Shown: positions 18,460-30,852, counted from the stretch's first letter. The stretch is 64,000 bases of DNA from Campylobacter cuniculorum DSM 23162 = LMG 24588 (GCF_002104335.1 NZ_CP020867.1:1153206-1217205), one strand, 5' to 3'. The notes: generated by a model not told the origin, from the sequence alone. Numbers and translations are program-made.

Positions 18460-20847
18460 ATGCAAATGATGAAAAAAGAATTTTCGCGGTCGTTTTTAAA
18501 TCGATTGAATCAGTATTATAATGAAAATTTCATTTTATTTATGTTACTTGCTTTTTGTTTCAGTGTTTTATGCCGCTTGTATTGGGTGTTTTGGGCAAGT
18601 GAATTTGCTCAATTTTTTTTCAATGAGCAATTGATGATTGTTTCAAATGATGGCTATGCCTTTGCTGAAGGTGCAAGAGATATGATTGCTGGGTTTCATC
18701 AAGAAAATGACCTTTCTTATTATGGCAGTTCTCTTTCTGCTTTGACTTATTATCTTTATAAATTCACTCCTTTTAGCTTTGAGAGCATTATTTTGTATAT
18801 GAGTACTTTTTTTTCTTCTTTAATCGTTGTGCCACTCATTTTAATCTCTAGAGAATACAAATGCGTTTTAATGGGCTTTATCGCGGCTCTTTTAGCAAGC
18901 ATTGCAAACAGCTATTATAATCGCACAATGAGCGGATACTATGATACAGATATGCTAACTATAACCTTACCTATGTTTATCTTGTTTTTTATGGTGAGAC
19001 TTCTTGAAAAGAAAGATTTTTTTTCTTTGATTGCCCTGCCTTTTTTTATAGGAATTTATCTTTGGTGGTATCCTTCAAGCTATACTTTAAATGTTTCATT
19101 GATAGGATTTTTTTTCATTTATATTTTAGTCTTTTATAGACAGGAAAAGATTTTTTATATTGCGGTGATACTTAGTTTGCTCACACTTTCAAATATTGCT
19201 TGGTTTTATCAAAGTGCGATGATTGTTCTGCTTTTTGCTTTATTTGCTTTTAAAGAAAGGTATTTTAAATTTTCTTTGATTGCCTTTTTAATTTTTGCAA
19301 CTTTGATATTTTTGACTTTTAGCGGTGGAATCGACCCTATACTTTATCAACTTCGTTTTTATATTTTTAGGAGTGATGAGAGTGCAAATTTAACTCAAAC
19401 TTTTGCATATTTTAATGTGAGTAAAACCATACAAGAGACTGAAAATATTTCTTTGGATATTTTTATGCAAAGAATCAGTGCTAGTGTTGCGGTTTTTTTA
19501 TGTTCTCTTTGGGGCTTTTTTTGGTTTCTTAAAGAACACAAAAGCATGATTTTAAGCTTGCCTATGCTATTTCTTGGCTTTTTGGCTTTAAAAAGTGGGT
19601 TGCGTTTTACGATTTATGCTGTGCCTATAATGGCTTTGGGTTTTGGTTTTTTAAGCATTCAATGTTTAAACAGGATTGAAAGATTAAAATACACTCCTAA
19701 TTTAAATAAAATCAAATATTCTTGCTGGATTTTATTGCTTTGTTTTTTTCTTTTTGCTTTGATTAATTTTTTATGGCTTTTATGGAAGAATGACTTTGTT
19801 TTGGACAAAGTTTCATATTTTAGAATTTTTGTTGATTTGTATTTTGAAAATTCATTCTTGTTTCTTTTATTGCTCTTTGCGATTTTTACTCCTTTTATCA
19901 TCAATCTTTTATACAAAAAACGCGTAAGACAAGTGCAAATTGTTTCTGTCATGGGAATTTTAATTTTTGCTTTATTTTTTGCTCTTAAACACATTTATGA
20001 GTATAAAATCGCTACCGTTTTTAACCACAATGAAGCCACACTTTTAGATGATTTTAAAAACAAAATTTCAAGAGAGGATTATATCGTTGCTTGGTGGGAT
20101 TATGGCTATCCTATACGCTATTATAGTGATGTAAAAACTTTGGTTGATGGAGGAAAGCATTTAGGGAAAGACAATTTTTTTCCTTCTTTTGTATTGAGTA
20201 AAGAGCAAAGAGCAGCAGCAAATATGGCAAGACTTAGCGTAGAATACACAGAAAAAAGCTTTAAAACACCTTATGATGATTTGCTACAAGAGATGATGAA
20301 AGATTATGGATACAATAATGTTGATTTATTTTTAGCAAGTTTAGAGAAAGATGATTTTGAGCTAAAAACCCCAAAAACTAGGGATATTTATCTTTATTTT
20401 CCTGCGAGAATGGCATCTATTTTTTCAACCGTTGCAAGTTTTTCTTATGTGAATTTAGAAACCGGTGAATTTGAAAATAATTTTACCTTCAGTCCCGCGT
20501 CCTATCAAGGCGAAAAAGATGGGCTGATATATCTTAGTAATAATATTTTATTGAGCAATGACTTTAGAAGTTTTATGTTTAATGATAAAATTTACACACT
20601 CAATAGTCTTATAGAATTAAATTCTGTGCGTCAAAAAGACTATAAAATCATTCCTATCGATGAAAATGCAATTTTTTATCTTTTTTATATCAAAGATACA
20701 AATATACCTTTTCAATTTATTTTAATGGACAAAGCTATGTTTAATAGTGCTTTTGTTCAAATGTTTTTTTTAAGCAATTATGACGAAAATTTATTTGAGC
20801 TTGTTGTTAATTCTAATGAAGCAAAGATATTTAAGTTAAAGATATGA
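18460..20847 (+). CDS. pglB: Oligosaccharyltransferase, with an extra membrane insertion
   Basis: 795 residues against about 713 in C. jejuni (from memory). Catalytic motifs are intact: DGYAFAEGARD at about 64, YYDTDM near 165, TIQE near 325, WWDYGYP at about 545 and DKAMFNSAF near the C-terminus. The enzyme transfers the heptasaccharide to Asn in D/E-X-N-X-S/T. The extra length lies between GFGFLSIQ and KIATVFNHNEATLL, about residues 400-515, where at least two more hydrophobic stretches (for example FFLFALINFLWLLW, LFLLLLFAIFTPFIINLLY) occur. The C. jejuni sequon DYNQS is replaced by DYGYN. Overlaps pglA as ATGA. Confidence 0.95.
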   Translation: MQMMKKEFSRSFLNRLNQYYNENFILFMLLAFCFSVLCRLYWVFWASEFAQFFFNEQLMIVSNDGYAFAEGARDMIAGFHQENDLSYYGSSLSALTYYLYKFTPFSFESIILYMSTFFSSLIVVPLILISREYKCVLMGFIAALLASIANSYYNRTMSGYYDTDMLTITLPMFILFFMVRLLEKKDFFSLIALPFFIGIYLWWYPSSYTLNVSLIGFFFIYILVFYRQEKIFYIAVILSLLTLSNIAWFYQSAMIVLLFALFAFKERYFKFSLIAFLIFATLIFLTFSGGIDPILYQLRFYIFRSDESANLTQTFAYFNVSKTIQETENISLDIFMQRISASVAVFLCSLWGFFWFLKEHKSMILSLPMLFLGFLALKSGLRFTIYAVPIMALGFGFLSIQCLNRIERLKYTPNLNKIKYSCWILLLCFFLFALINFLWLLWKNDFVLDKVSYFRIFVDLYFENSFLFLLLLFAIFTPFIINLLYKKRVRQVQIVSVMGILIFALFFALKHIYEYKIATVFNHNEATLLDDFKNKISREDYIVAWWDYGYPIRYYSDVKTLVDGGKHLGKDNFFPSFVLSKEQRAAANMARLSVEYTEKSFKTPYDDLLQEMMKDYGYNNVDLFLASLEKDDFELKTPKTRDIYLYFPARMASIFSTVASFSYVNLETGEFENNFTFSPASYQGEKDGLIYLSNNILLSNDFRSFMFNDKIYTLNSLIELNSVRQKDYKIIPIDENAIFYLFYIKDTNIPFQFILMDKAMFNSAFVQMFFLSNYDENLFELVVNSNEAKIFKLKI

Positions 20848-21974
20848 AAATAGGATTTTTAAGCCATTCAGGCATGAGCGTTTATCATTTTAGAATGCCT
20901 ATTATCAGGGCTTTAGAAGCTAGAGGTGATGAGGTGTTTGTCATTGTTCCTAAGGATGATTATACCTTAAAACTTGAAAATTTAGGGCTTAAACTCATCA
21001 TTTATGAGCTTAACAGAAAGAGCATTAATCCTTTGGTTGTGCTTAAGAATTTCTTGCATTTAAAAAAACTTTTAAAAACTTTAAATTTGGATTTAATACA
21101 AACTGCTGCACATAAGAGCAATACCTTTGGAGTCCTTGCTGCAAAATGTGCGAAAATTCCTTATATTTTTGCTCTTGTTGAGGGATTGGGTTCTTTTTAT
21201 ATCAGCGAAGATTTTAAAAGCAAATTTGTGCGTTTAAGCATTAATTTTTTATACAAAATCAGCTTTAAAATCGCTCATAAATTGATATTTGTAAATTCTA
21301 GCGATGCACAATTTATGCGAAATTTAGGACTTAGGAATGAAAAAATTTGCATTATAAAATCTGTTGGAGTTAATCTTAAAAAATTTTTTCCCATCCCAAT
21401 CCCTTTAGAAAGCAAACAAGAAATTTTTAAAGAATTCCAAATGCCTCAAAAAGCGATAGTTTTAATGGTCGCTAGGGCTTTATGGCATAAGGGAGTCAAA
21501 GAATTTTATGAAGCAGCAGAGCTTTTAAAAGATAAAGCAAATTTCGTTTTAATAGGCGGACGCGACGAAAATCCTAGTTGTGCTCCGCTTGAATTTTTAA
21601 CCTCTGCTTGTGTGTTTTATTTGGGAGCTAGAGAAGATATTGCATATTGGCTTAATCTCTGCGATATTTTTGTTTTACCGAGCTACAAAGAAGGTTTTCC
21701 TGTAACGATTTTAGAAGCTAAGGCTTGTGCTAAGGCTTGTGTTGTAAGTGATTGCGAAGGCTGTATTGAAGCGGTGGAAAATGGTTTTGATGGACTTTTT
21801 TCAAAAACAAGAGATTCTAAGGATTTGGCTCAAAAGATAGCCTTGCTCTTAGAAGATGAAAGGTTAAGAAAGAATCTTGCACAAAACGCCTTTAAAAATG
21901 TCTTACAATATGATGAAAATTTGATTGCTCAAAAATATTTGCAAATTTATGATGAAGCATTAAAAGGAAATTAA
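20844..21974 (+). CDS. pglA: N-glycan first-GalNAc transferase
   Basis: 376 residues, GT4. It starts [36 protein letters not shown] and [12 protein letters not shown] (EX7E) mark the donor domain. PglA adds alpha-1,3-GalNAc to undecaprenyl-PP-diNAcBac. The position between pglB and pglC is the same as in C. jejuni. Confidence 0.93.
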   Translation: MKIGFLSHSGMSVYHFRMPIIRALEARGDEVFVIVPKDDYTLKLENLGLKLIIYELNRKSINPLVVLKNFLHLKKLLKTLNLDLIQTAAHKSNTFGVLAAKCAKIPYIFALVEGLGSFYISEDFKSKFVRLSINFLYKISFKIAHKLIFVNSSDAQFMRNLGLRNEKICIIKSVGVNLKKFFPIPIPLESKQEIFKEFQMPQKAIVLMVARALWHKGVKEFYEAAELLKDKANFVLIGGRDENPSCAPLEFLTSACVFYLGAREDIAYWLNLCDIFVLPSYKEGFPVTILEAKACAKACVVSDCEGCIEAVENGFDGLFSKTRDSKDLAQKIALLLEDERLRKNLAQNAFKNVLQYDENLIAQKYLQIYDEALKGN

Positions 21975-21975
21975 A

Positions 21976-22564
21976 ATGTATGAAAAATTCATTAAAAGAA
22001 TTTTAGATTTTTGTTTGGCTCTATTGCTTTTAGTGCTTTTTTCTCCTTTGATTTTATTTGTGGCTTTGCTGTTAAAACTAACGCAAAAATCTGTCATTTT
22101 CACTCAAGAAAGACCCGGATTAAATGAAAAAATTTTTAAAATTTACAAATTTAAAACAATGAGTGATGAAAGGGATGAAAAAGGAGAACTTTTGCCTGAT
22201 GAATTGCGTTTAAAATCTTTTGGTAAGATAATTAGAACCTTAAGTTTGGATGAACTTTTGCAACTTTTTAATGTTTTAAAAGGAGATATGAGTTTTGTGG
22301 GTCCTAGACCCTTGCTTTGCGAGTATTTAAGTCTTTATAATGAAGAGCAAAAACTAAGACATAGGGTAAGACCGGGAATTACAGGTTGGGCACAAGTGAA
22401 TGGAAGAAATGATATATCGTGGAAAAGAAAATTTGAACTTGATGTGTATTACGTGAAAAATATTTCTTTTTGTTTGGATGTGAAAATTTTATTTCTTACT
22501 GCATTTAAGGTCCTCAAACGCAGTGGAGTTAATAAGCAAGGTTGCGTTACAACGGAAAAATTCA

Positions 22565-22578
<14 letters not shown>
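21976..22578 (+). CDS. pglC: Undecaprenyl-phosphate diNAcBac-1-phosphate transferase
   Basis: 200 residues, monotopic phosphoglycosyltransferase. An N-terminal re-entrant helix ([22 protein letters not shown] region) is followed by the soluble catalytic core with KFKTM and the [21 protein letters not shown] block containing the Asp-Glu pair. It puts the first sugar on the lipid carrier at the cytoplasmic face of the inner membrane. Confidence 0.94.
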
Positions 22579-24321
<1,743 letters not shown>

Positions 24322-24322
24322 A

Positions 24323-26095
24323 ATGTATAAAAATAAGAGATTGATATTTTTTTTAAGTTTTGATGTGGTTTTATTTTCTCTTTCAATTTTTTTGGCATTT
24401 TCTTTAAGATTTAGCGGAGATATTCCAAGAATTTTTTATGAAGGAATGATAAAAGCGGGACTCATTTTGCTTGTTTTAAAAATTGTATTTTTATTTATTT
24501 TTAGAATTTATAAAGTAGCGTGGAGATTTTTTTCCTTGAATGAAGCGAGAAAAATCTTTTTTGCTCTTGCTTTTGCAGAATTGATTTTTTTGCTGATTTT
24601 TTATTATTTTAGTGATTTTTTTAATCCTTTTCCAAGAAGTGTTGTTGGGATTGATTTTGTGCTTTCTTATATGTTTATAGGGACTTTAAGGATTAGTAAA
24701 AGAATGCTGATTGATTTTAAATCCTCTCAATTTAAAGACGAAAGAATTCCTTGCATAGTTGTAGGGGCAACTTCTAAGGCTTTGCATTTATTAAAAGGTG
24801 CGAAAGAAGGAAGTTTGGAGCTTTTTCCTATCGCAGTTGTCGATGCAAGAAAGGAGCTTATAGGAACTTATTGTGATAAATTCGTTGTTGAAGAAAAAAA
24901 CAAAATTGAAAACTATGTCAAACAAGGCATCAAAACCGCAATTATCGCTTTAAAACTCGAACAAAAGGACTTAAAAAAACTTTTTGATGAGCTTGTTTCT
25001 TATGGTCTTAATGATATAAAAATTTTTTCTTTCACACAAAATCAAGCAAAAGACATCAGCATAGAAGATTTACTTGCCAGAAAGCCTAAAGACTTAGATG
25101 GAGCTGTGGTGGCTGAATTTCTAAAGGATAAAGTTGTTTTAGTTACAGGAGCAGGTGGGACAATAGGAAGTGAGCTTTGTAAGCAATGCGTTAAATTTGG
25201 AGCAAAGAGTCTTATTATGCTTGATCATAGCGAATTTAATCTTTATAAGATTAACGAAGAGCTCGGTGCTTACAGAGAAAAAATCAATCCGGTTTTATTA
25301 AGCATTTTAGATGAGGAAGCTTTAGATAAACTCTTAAAAACTTATAAAATTGATTTGATTCTTCACGCAGCAGCTTATAAGCATGTCCCTCTTTGTGAGC
25401 AAAATCCTCATTCTGCTGTCATTAATAATATAGTCGGGACAAAAATTTTAAGTGATTTAGCAAAAAAAAATGGGGTAAAAAAATTTGTGATGATTAGCAC
25501 AGATAAGGCTGTGCGACCTACGAGTATTATGGGTTGTTCTAAGAGGGTTTGTGAGCTTTATACCTTAAATTTAAGCGATGAAAATTTTGAAGTTTCTTGT
25601 GTACGTTTTGGTAATGTTTTGGGTTCGAGTGGAAGTGTGATACCTAAATTCAAGGCTCAAATTGCAGCTAATGAAGCTCTGACTTTAACTCATCCGGATA
25701 TTGTGCGTTATTTTATGCTTGTTGATGAAGCGGTGCAACTTGTTTTGCAAGCTGCAGCAATTGCAAATGGGGGTGAGCTTTTCGTGCTTGATATGGGTGA
25801 GCCTGTGAAGATTATGGATTTGGCTAAAAAAATGCTTATACTTTCAAATCGCAGTGATTTGGAGATTAAAATCACAGGTCTTAGAAAGGGTGAAAAGCTT
25901 TTTGAAGAACTTTTGATTGATGATAAAGATTTGAAGACTAAATATGAAAGTATCTTTGTAACACAAAGTGAAAAAATGAGCTTGGATTTTTTAAATTCTC
26001 AAATTCAAAGATTAAAACAAGATAAAAATATAGCAGAAATTTTAGCTCAAATTGTGCCAGAATTTAAACATAATAAAGAAGGTGAATTAATGTAA
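24323..26095 (+). CDS. pglF: UDP-GlcNAc 4,6-dehydratase
   Basis: 590 residues, the usual length. About four membrane helices in the first 130 residues, a CoA/NAD-binding-like domain, then the soluble SDR catalytic domain: [11 protein letters not shown] at about 272, STDKAVRP and SIMGCSKR holding the active-site residues. It starts UDP-diNAcBac synthesis. In C. jejuni pglG follows; here the next gene is cheY 130 bases later, so pglG is missing. Confidence 0.94.
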   Translation: MYKNKRLIFFLSFDVVLFSLSIFLAFSLRFSGDIPRIFYEGMIKAGLILLVLKIVFLFIFRIYKVAWRFFSLNEARKIFFALAFAELIFLLIFYYFSDFFNPFPRSVVGIDFVLSYMFIGTLRISKRMLIDFKSSQFKDERIPCIVVGATSKALHLLKGAKEGSLELFPIAVVDARKELIGTYCDKFVVEEKNKIENYVKQGIKTAIIALKLEQKDLKKLFDELVSYGLNDIKIFSFTQNQAKDISIEDLLARKPKDLDGAVVAEFLKDKVVLVTGAGGTIGSELCKQCVKFGAKSLIMLDHSEFNLYKINEELGAYREKINPVLLSILDEEALDKLLKTYKIDLILHAAAYKHVPLCEQNPHSAVINNIVGTKILSDLAKKNGVKKFVMISTDKAVRPTSIMGCSKRVCELYTLNLSDENFEVSCVRFGNVLGSSGSVIPKFKAQIAANEALTLTHPDIVRYFMLVDEAVQLVLQAAAIANGGELFVLDMGEPVKIMDLAKKMLILSNRSDLEIKITGLRKGEKLFEELLIDDKDLKTKYESIFVTQSEKMSLDFLNSQIQRLKQDKNIAEILAQIVPEFKHNKEGELM

Positions 26096-26138
26096 AATAA
26101 AAAAACGCCTTTAATTAAATAAAAATATAAGCAAAAAA

Positions 26139-26147
26139 TGCTATAAT
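26139..26147 (+). promoter_or_regulatory. Probable cheY promoter
   Basis: TGC plus TATAAT, an excellent extended -10 box, about 80 bases before the cheY start. A second TGG-TAAAAT box lies near 26191, closer to the gene. Confidence 0.55.
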
Positions 26148-26225
26148 TCAACTTATTTTTAAATTTTTAGTCTTAGTTAAAGCTAAAATTTGGTAAAATT
26201 ATAAAAAAATCGAAAGGACAAAGTT

Positions 26226-26615
26226 GTGAAATTATTAGTCGTTGACGATAGTTCTACTATGAGAAGAATCATCAAAAACACTTTAACAAGACTCGGGCAT
26301 AATGATGTTCTTGAAGCTGAACACGGGGTTGAAGCTTGGGATTTACTTACGCAAAATGATGATGTGAAAGTTTTAATTACAGATTGGAATATGCCTGAAA
26401 TGAATGGCTTAGAACTTGTAAAAAAAGTAAGAGCCGAGAAGAAATATGAAGACATGCCTATTATCATGGTTACAACTGAAGGCGGAAAAGCTGAAGTTAT
26501 CACAGCTTTAAAAGCAGGAGTGAATAACTATATCGTTAAACCTTTTACACCACAAGTTTTAAAAGAAAAACTTGAAGATGTTTTGGGTGTAGGAAGTGAT
26601 ACGGCACTTGAATAA
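26226..26615 (+). CDS. cheY: Chemotaxis response regulator CheY
   Basis: 129 residues, a single receiver domain. Asp7/Asp8 bind Mg2+, Asp53 in LITDWNMPEMNG is the phosphorylation site, Thr83/84 and Lys105 complete the switch. The start is GTG with AAAGGA 8 bases before. Phospho-CheY binds the flagellar motor switch. It is followed by prmA with a 23-base gap. Confidence 0.97.
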   Translation: MKLLVVDDSSTMRRIIKNTLTRLGHNDVLEAEHGVEAWDLLTQNDDVKVLITDWNMPEMNGLELVKKVRAEKKYEDMPIIMVTTEGGKAEVITALKAGVNNYIVKPFTPQVLKEKLEDVLGVGSDTALE

Positions 26616-26638
26616 TAGTCGAACATATTAAGTCAAAA

Positions 26639-27466
26639 ATGGAAAAATTTTATTATGAATTGTTTTTTGAAGTAGAAAAACAATATAAAGACTTGTTTTT
26701 TGATTTCGTTTTTGATTTAGGAGTTGAAGCCATAGAGGAAAAAGACGGAGGTGCTTATATACGCTCAAGTGAGAATTTAGAAGAAATATCTTGGGCGTTG
26801 GAGCTTTTAGCACAAAAGCTATCAAATTCAAAGATTATTCTTAAAAAGACTCTTGCAAAAAAAGAGAATCAAGACTGGGTAGAAAACTATAAAAAAAGCA
26901 TTCAACCTATTCTTATTGATGGAATTTATATCCACACGACTTGGCAAGAACCTCAACAAAATCATCTTAATATTCAAATCGATCCGGCTTTAGCCTTTGG
27001 TTCAGGACACCATGAAAGCACTTATTCTTGTATTAAACTTTTGCAAAAATTTGCTTCAAAAGGTGCTAAGGTTTTGGATTTAGGATGCGGGAGTGGAATT
27101 TTAGCCATCATTTTAGCTAAAATGGGTTGTAAAGTTGATGCCTGTGATACCGATGAATTAGCGGTTAATAGCACTTTAGCTAATGCTCAACTCAATCAAG
27201 TGAAATTGCAAAACATTTGGCAGGGTTCTTTAGAAAAAACTCAAAGTAAATATGAATTAATTGTTGCAAACATTATTGCAGATGTCATTTTAATTTTAGA
27301 AAAAGAAATTAAAAAGCATTTAAAAGAAAATGCTATACTTATCTTAGCTGGAATTTTGGATAAATATGAGGCAAGAATTAAAAATAAATTTCAAAATTTG
27401 GAACTTATTGATGATTTTAAATTCAATGAATGGATAAGTTTAGTTTATCAAAAAAAGGAAAAATGA
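26639..27466 (+). CDS. prmA: Ribosomal protein L11 methyltransferase
   Basis: 275 residues. VLDLGCGSGILAI (about 143-155) is SAM motif I, DPALAFGSGHHEST precedes it as in PrmA, and VANIIADVI is the NPPY-like motif with Asn. It trimethylates L11. Its stop overlaps the ftsH start (ATGA), so the two are coupled. Confidence 0.94.
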   Translation: MEKFYYELFFEVEKQYKDLFFDFVFDLGVEAIEEKDGGAYIRSSENLEEISWALELLAQKLSNSKIILKKTLAKKENQDWVENYKKSIQPILIDGIYIHTTWQEPQQNHLNIQIDPALAFGSGHHESTYSCIKLLQKFASKGAKVLDLGCGSGILAIILAKMGCKVDACDTDELAVNSTLANAQLNQVKLQNIWQGSLEKTQSKYELIVANIIADVILILEKEIKKHLKENAILILAGILDKYEARIKNKFQNLELIDDFKFNEWISLVYQKKEK

Positions 27467-29409
27467 TGAATAATAACAAGCAAAATAATCAAAATAATTC
27501 TAAACAAAACCCACAAAATTTTTTCAACAAAAATCCTATTTTTATTTTCGCGATTTTTGCTATTGTGATGGTTGTTGTTTTTAAATTTTTTGATACCGGT
27601 AGTTCTTTTAGCGGAGGTTTAAGTGGCAATGAAGCGAGTAAAAATGTTGCATATTCCGAGCTTAAAAAACTTATAGAAAGCGGACAGATTAATCAAGTTA
27701 GCATAGGACAAACCACAATCAAAGCGGTTTCTTCTTCTCATAATACCATTTATACGGCTAAAAAGGTCAATGATCCTGATTTGGTGAATTTACTCGATCA
27801 AAAAAATATAGCTTATGGTGCGTATTCTGAAACAAATTGGTTTACAGATGTGCTTTTTTCTTGGGTTGTGCCTATCTTTATTTTCTTTGGAATTTGGATG
27901 TTTTTAGCCTCTCGTATGCAAAAAAATATGGGCAGTTCTATACTTGGCATAGGAAGCTCTAAAAAACTTGTAAATTCCGAAAAACCAAAGGTAAAATTTA
28001 ACGATGTTGCAGGCGTTGAAGAGGCTAAAGAAGAGGTGAAGGAGATTGTTGATTTTCTTAAATATCCTGAAAGATATATTAAACTTGGGGCTAAAATTCC
28101 TAAAGGACTTTTACTTGTAGGACCTCCGGGTACGGGGAAAACTTTACTCGCTAAAGCTGTTGCAGGAGAAGCGGATGTGCCATTTTTTAGCGTTTCGGGT
28201 TCTAGTTTTATTGAGATGTTCGTAGGAGTGGGTGCAAGTCGTGTTAGGGATTTGTTTGAAAATGCAAAAAAAGAAGCTCCTGCCATTGTGTTCATCGATG
28301 AAATTGATGCCATAGGCAAAAGTCGTGCAGCAAGTGGTATGATGGGTGGAAATGATGAGAGAGAACAAACTTTAAACCAGCTCTTAGCTGAAATGGACGG
28401 CTTTGGGAGTGAAAGTTCTCCTGTGATTGTTTTAGCAGCTACAAATCGCCCTGAAGTTTTAGATGCTGCCCTTTTAAGACCGGGAAGATTTGACAGACAA
28501 GTTTTGGTGGATAAACCCGATTTTAAGGGCAGGTGTGAAATTTTAAAAGTTCATATGAAGGATGTGAAAATTTCTCCAAAGGTTAAGGTTGAGGATATAG
28601 CAAGACTTACAGCAGGTTTAGCGGGTGCTGATTTGGCAAATATCATTAATGAAGCAGCCCTTTTAGCAGGCAGAGATTCTAAAAGATATGTCGAGCAAAA
28701 TGATTTGGTTGAAGCTGTTGAGAGAGCCATTGCAGGACTTGAAAAAAAATCGCGTCGCATTAATGATAAAGAGAAAAAAATCGTGACTTATCACGAATGC
28801 GGACATGCTTTGATTGCTGAAACAACTAAAGGGGCTAAAAGAGTGAGTAAGGTTTCTGTCATACCTAGAGGTTTAGCTGCTTTAGGTTATACCCTTAACA
28901 CTCCTGAGGAAAATAAATTTTTAATGCAAAAACACGAGCTTATTGCGGAGGTTGATGTACTCTTAGGGGGAAGAGCCGCTGAAGATGTATTTATCGGCGA
29001 AATTTCAACAGGAGCAAGTAATGATCTTGAAAGGGCTACAGATATTATTAAAGCCATGATTTCTATGTATGGTATGAGTGAAATTGCTGGGCTTATGGTG
29101 CTTGAAAAGCAAAGAAACACTTTTTTAACCGGTGGGCAAACCATTAAAGATTATTCTGAAAAAATGGCAGAATCTTTAGATGATTATGTTAAAGAAACTT
29201 TAGATAAAAGATATACAGAGGTTAAAGAAACCTTAAAAACATATAAAGGAGCCATTGAAACTATGGTTTTGGCTCTGTATGAGGAGGAAACCATCGAGGG
29301 AGTGAAGGTTAGAGAAATCATTAAGGAATTTGAAGAAAATAATAATCTCCCAACGCGTTTGCAGGAAATTAAAGAAAGTGAAAAAGAAAAGAGTAAAGAA
29401 GAATTATAA
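27463..29409 (+). CDS. ftsH: ATP-dependent zinc metalloprotease FtsH
   Basis: 648 residues from the ATG at 27463, preceded by AAGGA and overlapping prmA; longer starts lie inside prmA and are unlikely. Two membrane helices flank a periplasmic domain (about 25-135); the AAA domain has GPPGTGKT at about 220 and VFIDEID; the second region of homology is RPEVLDAALLRPGRFDRQV; the protease site is HECGH at about 443. It degrades membrane and short-lived cytosolic proteins. An Asn/Gln-rich N-terminus is notable. Confidence 0.97.
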   Translation: MMNNNKQNNQNNSKQNPQNFFNKNPIFIFAIFAIVMVVVFKFFDTGSSFSGGLSGNEASKNVAYSELKKLIESGQINQVSIGQTTIKAVSSSHNTIYTAKKVNDPDLVNLLDQKNIAYGAYSETNWFTDVLFSWVVPIFIFFGIWMFLASRMQKNMGSSILGIGSSKKLVNSEKPKVKFNDVAGVEEAKEEVKEIVDFLKYPERYIKLGAKIPKGLLLVGPPGTGKTLLAKAVAGEADVPFFSVSGSSFIEMFVGVGASRVRDLFENAKKEAPAIVFIDEIDAIGKSRAASGMMGGNDEREQTLNQLLAEMDGFGSESSPVIVLAATNRPEVLDAALLRPGRFDRQVLVDKPDFKGRCEILKVHMKDVKISPKVKVEDIARLTAGLAGADLANIINEAALLAGRDSKRYVEQNDLVEAVERAIAGLEKKSRRINDKEKKIVTYHECGHALIAETTKGAKRVSKVSVIPRGLAALGYTLNTPEENKFLMQKHELIAEVDVLLGGRAAEDVFIGEISTGASNDLERATDIIKAMISMYGMSEIAGLMVLEKQRNTFLTGGQTIKDYSEKMAESLDDYVKETLDKRYTEVKETLKTYKGAIETMVLALYEEETIEGVKVREIIKEFEENNNLPTRLQEIKESEKEKSKEEL

Positions 29410-30029
29410 TGAAAAAAATTGTCGCTAAAGAAGGATATTTAAGCATAGCTTTTATTTTTATTTTATGGATTTTAGTGTGGATATTTTGGAGCTTTTCTTT
29501 TATATTGTTTCTTTTGCTTTTGATTTTTTTATTTATTTTTCGCAACCCAAATCGTGAGCTTGTTTGCAATGATAAATCAGCTATTTTATCCCCAATTGAC
29601 GGAAAAATTACAAAGATTGAAAATTGCAAACATAAGGATTTGGGCGAGTGCATAGAGCTTAGCATTAAAAACGCATTCTATGATTGTGGAGTTTTAAATT
29701 CTCCTATGCAAATGCAAATTGAGGAAATTAGACCCAAACATGGACTTTTTTTATGCAATGAATTAGAATCTTCAAAAAAAATGAATGAAAGAATTTTCAT
29801 TTTAGCCCTTGCACAAGGACAAAGAATTGGCTTGAGAATTTATGCAGGTTCTTTAGATAGAAAATTAAAACTTAATGATATTTCTTATGATGTAAATTGT
29901 GGAGATAAAATCGGCTTTTTAATCAATGGTTCAATCCATTTATTATTACCAAAACAATCGCGAATCCATGTAGGTTTGGGCGATTATATTCAATCAGGAA
30001 GTTTGTTGGGTTATTTAGGAAAGATATGA
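29409..30029 (+). CDS. psd: Phosphatidylserine decarboxylase-family proenzyme
   Basis: 206 residues, the short bacterial/archaeal type. Two N-terminal hydrophobic stretches (about 10-45) are followed by FRNPNRE and SPIDGKI. NGSIHLLLPKQSRIHVGLGD carries the Gly-Ser pair where such proenzymes self-cleave to form the pyruvoyl group. It makes phosphatidylethanolamine from phosphatidylserine. One-base overlap with ftsH and ATGA overlap with pssA, its pathway partner, support the call. Confidence 0.88.
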   Translation: MKKIVAKEGYLSIAFIFILWILVWIFWSFSFILFLLLLIFLFIFRNPNRELVCNDKSAILSPIDGKITKIENCKHKDLGECIELSIKNAFYDCGVLNSPMQMQIEEIRPKHGLFLCNELESSKKMNERIFILALAQGQRIGLRIYAGSLDRKLKLNDISYDVNCGDKIGFLINGSIHLLLPKQSRIHVGLGDYIQSGSLLGYLGKI

Positions 30030-30751
30030 ATAACAAACTTCAGTTCATCTATGTTTTACCGAATCTTTTTACCGCAGCTTCAGCTTTTTTAGGAGTGATT
30101 TCTATCATCTCCTCTTTGCATGGGAATTATCGAGGTGCCTTAATTTATATCATTTTATCTTTAATTTGCGACGGCTTAGACGGACGCGTTGCAAGACTTA
30201 CAAAAACCACTTCTAAATTTGGAGTGGAATTTGATTCTTTGGCGGATTTAGTGGCTTTTGGAGTTGCTCCTGCTGTACTTTTTTATATGGGTATAGGTGT
30301 GAATTTTGGCAGATTAGGTTCTTTGATTACGGCTTTTTTTGTTGTTTTTGGTGCCATTCGTTTGGCAAGATTTAATGTAACTGCACAAACAAATGAATCT
30401 TCTGTTTTTATAGGGCTTCCTATTCCTACTGCAGCTCTTGTAAGTGCGATTTGGACTTACGCGTATTTAAGTTATAATGTTTTTAAATTTTATGATCTTG
30501 CTTTTTTGATTTTACATGGAATTTTAGGTCTTTTAATGGTAAGCAATATTCGTTATCCAAGTTTTAAAAAGATTGATTTAAGCCGTCCAAATGTTTTAAA
30601 AGTTTTAGTGATTTTAATCGTAGTTTTTTCTTTTTTGTATCTTTATCCTCTAGAAAGTCTTTTAATTTTGGTAAGTTCATATGTGCTTTATGGAATTTTA
30701 AGAGCTATTTATATGTTTTTTATATTGAGATTTAAAAGGATTAAAAATTAA
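30026..30751 (+). CDS. pssA: CDP-diacylglycerol-serine O-phosphatidyltransferase
   Basis: 241 residues with about seven membrane segments. CDGLDGRVARLTKTTSKFG then EFDSLADLVAFG is the CDP-alcohol phosphotransferase motif with its metal-binding aspartates. It makes phosphatidylserine, the substrate of Psd encoded just before it. A hairpin terminator candidate follows about 60 bases on. Confidence 0.95.
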   Translation: MNNKLQFIYVLPNLFTAASAFLGVISIISSLHGNYRGALIYIILSLICDGLDGRVARLTKTTSKFGVEFDSLADLVAFGVAPAVLFYMGIGVNFGRLGSLITAFFVVFGAIRLARFNVTAQTNESSVFIGLPIPTAALVSAIWTYAYLSYNVFKFYDLAFLILHGILGLLMVSNIRYPSFKKIDLSRPNVLKVLVILIVVFSFLYLYPLESLLILVSSYVLYGILRAIYMFFILRFKRIKN

Positions 30752-30811
30752 TTTTGATAAAATTTTGCAATTTTTTCACATTCTTGTCTGTCAAAACCCG
30801 CTTTAAGTTTT

Positions 30812-30852
30812 GCTAAAAAGTTAAATGATTAAAAATCATTTTTTTAGCTTTT
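30812..30852 (+). terminator. Probable terminator after pssA
   Basis: GCTAAAAA ... ATGATT - AAA - AATCAT ... TTTTTTAGC forms a long AT-rich hairpin ending in a T-run, between pssA and the thiH promoter. Confidence 0.5.

Noticed and set aside
27813-28319. 168-residue minus-strand frame opposite ftsH
   Set aside because: Shadow of the conserved AAA domain coding strand.
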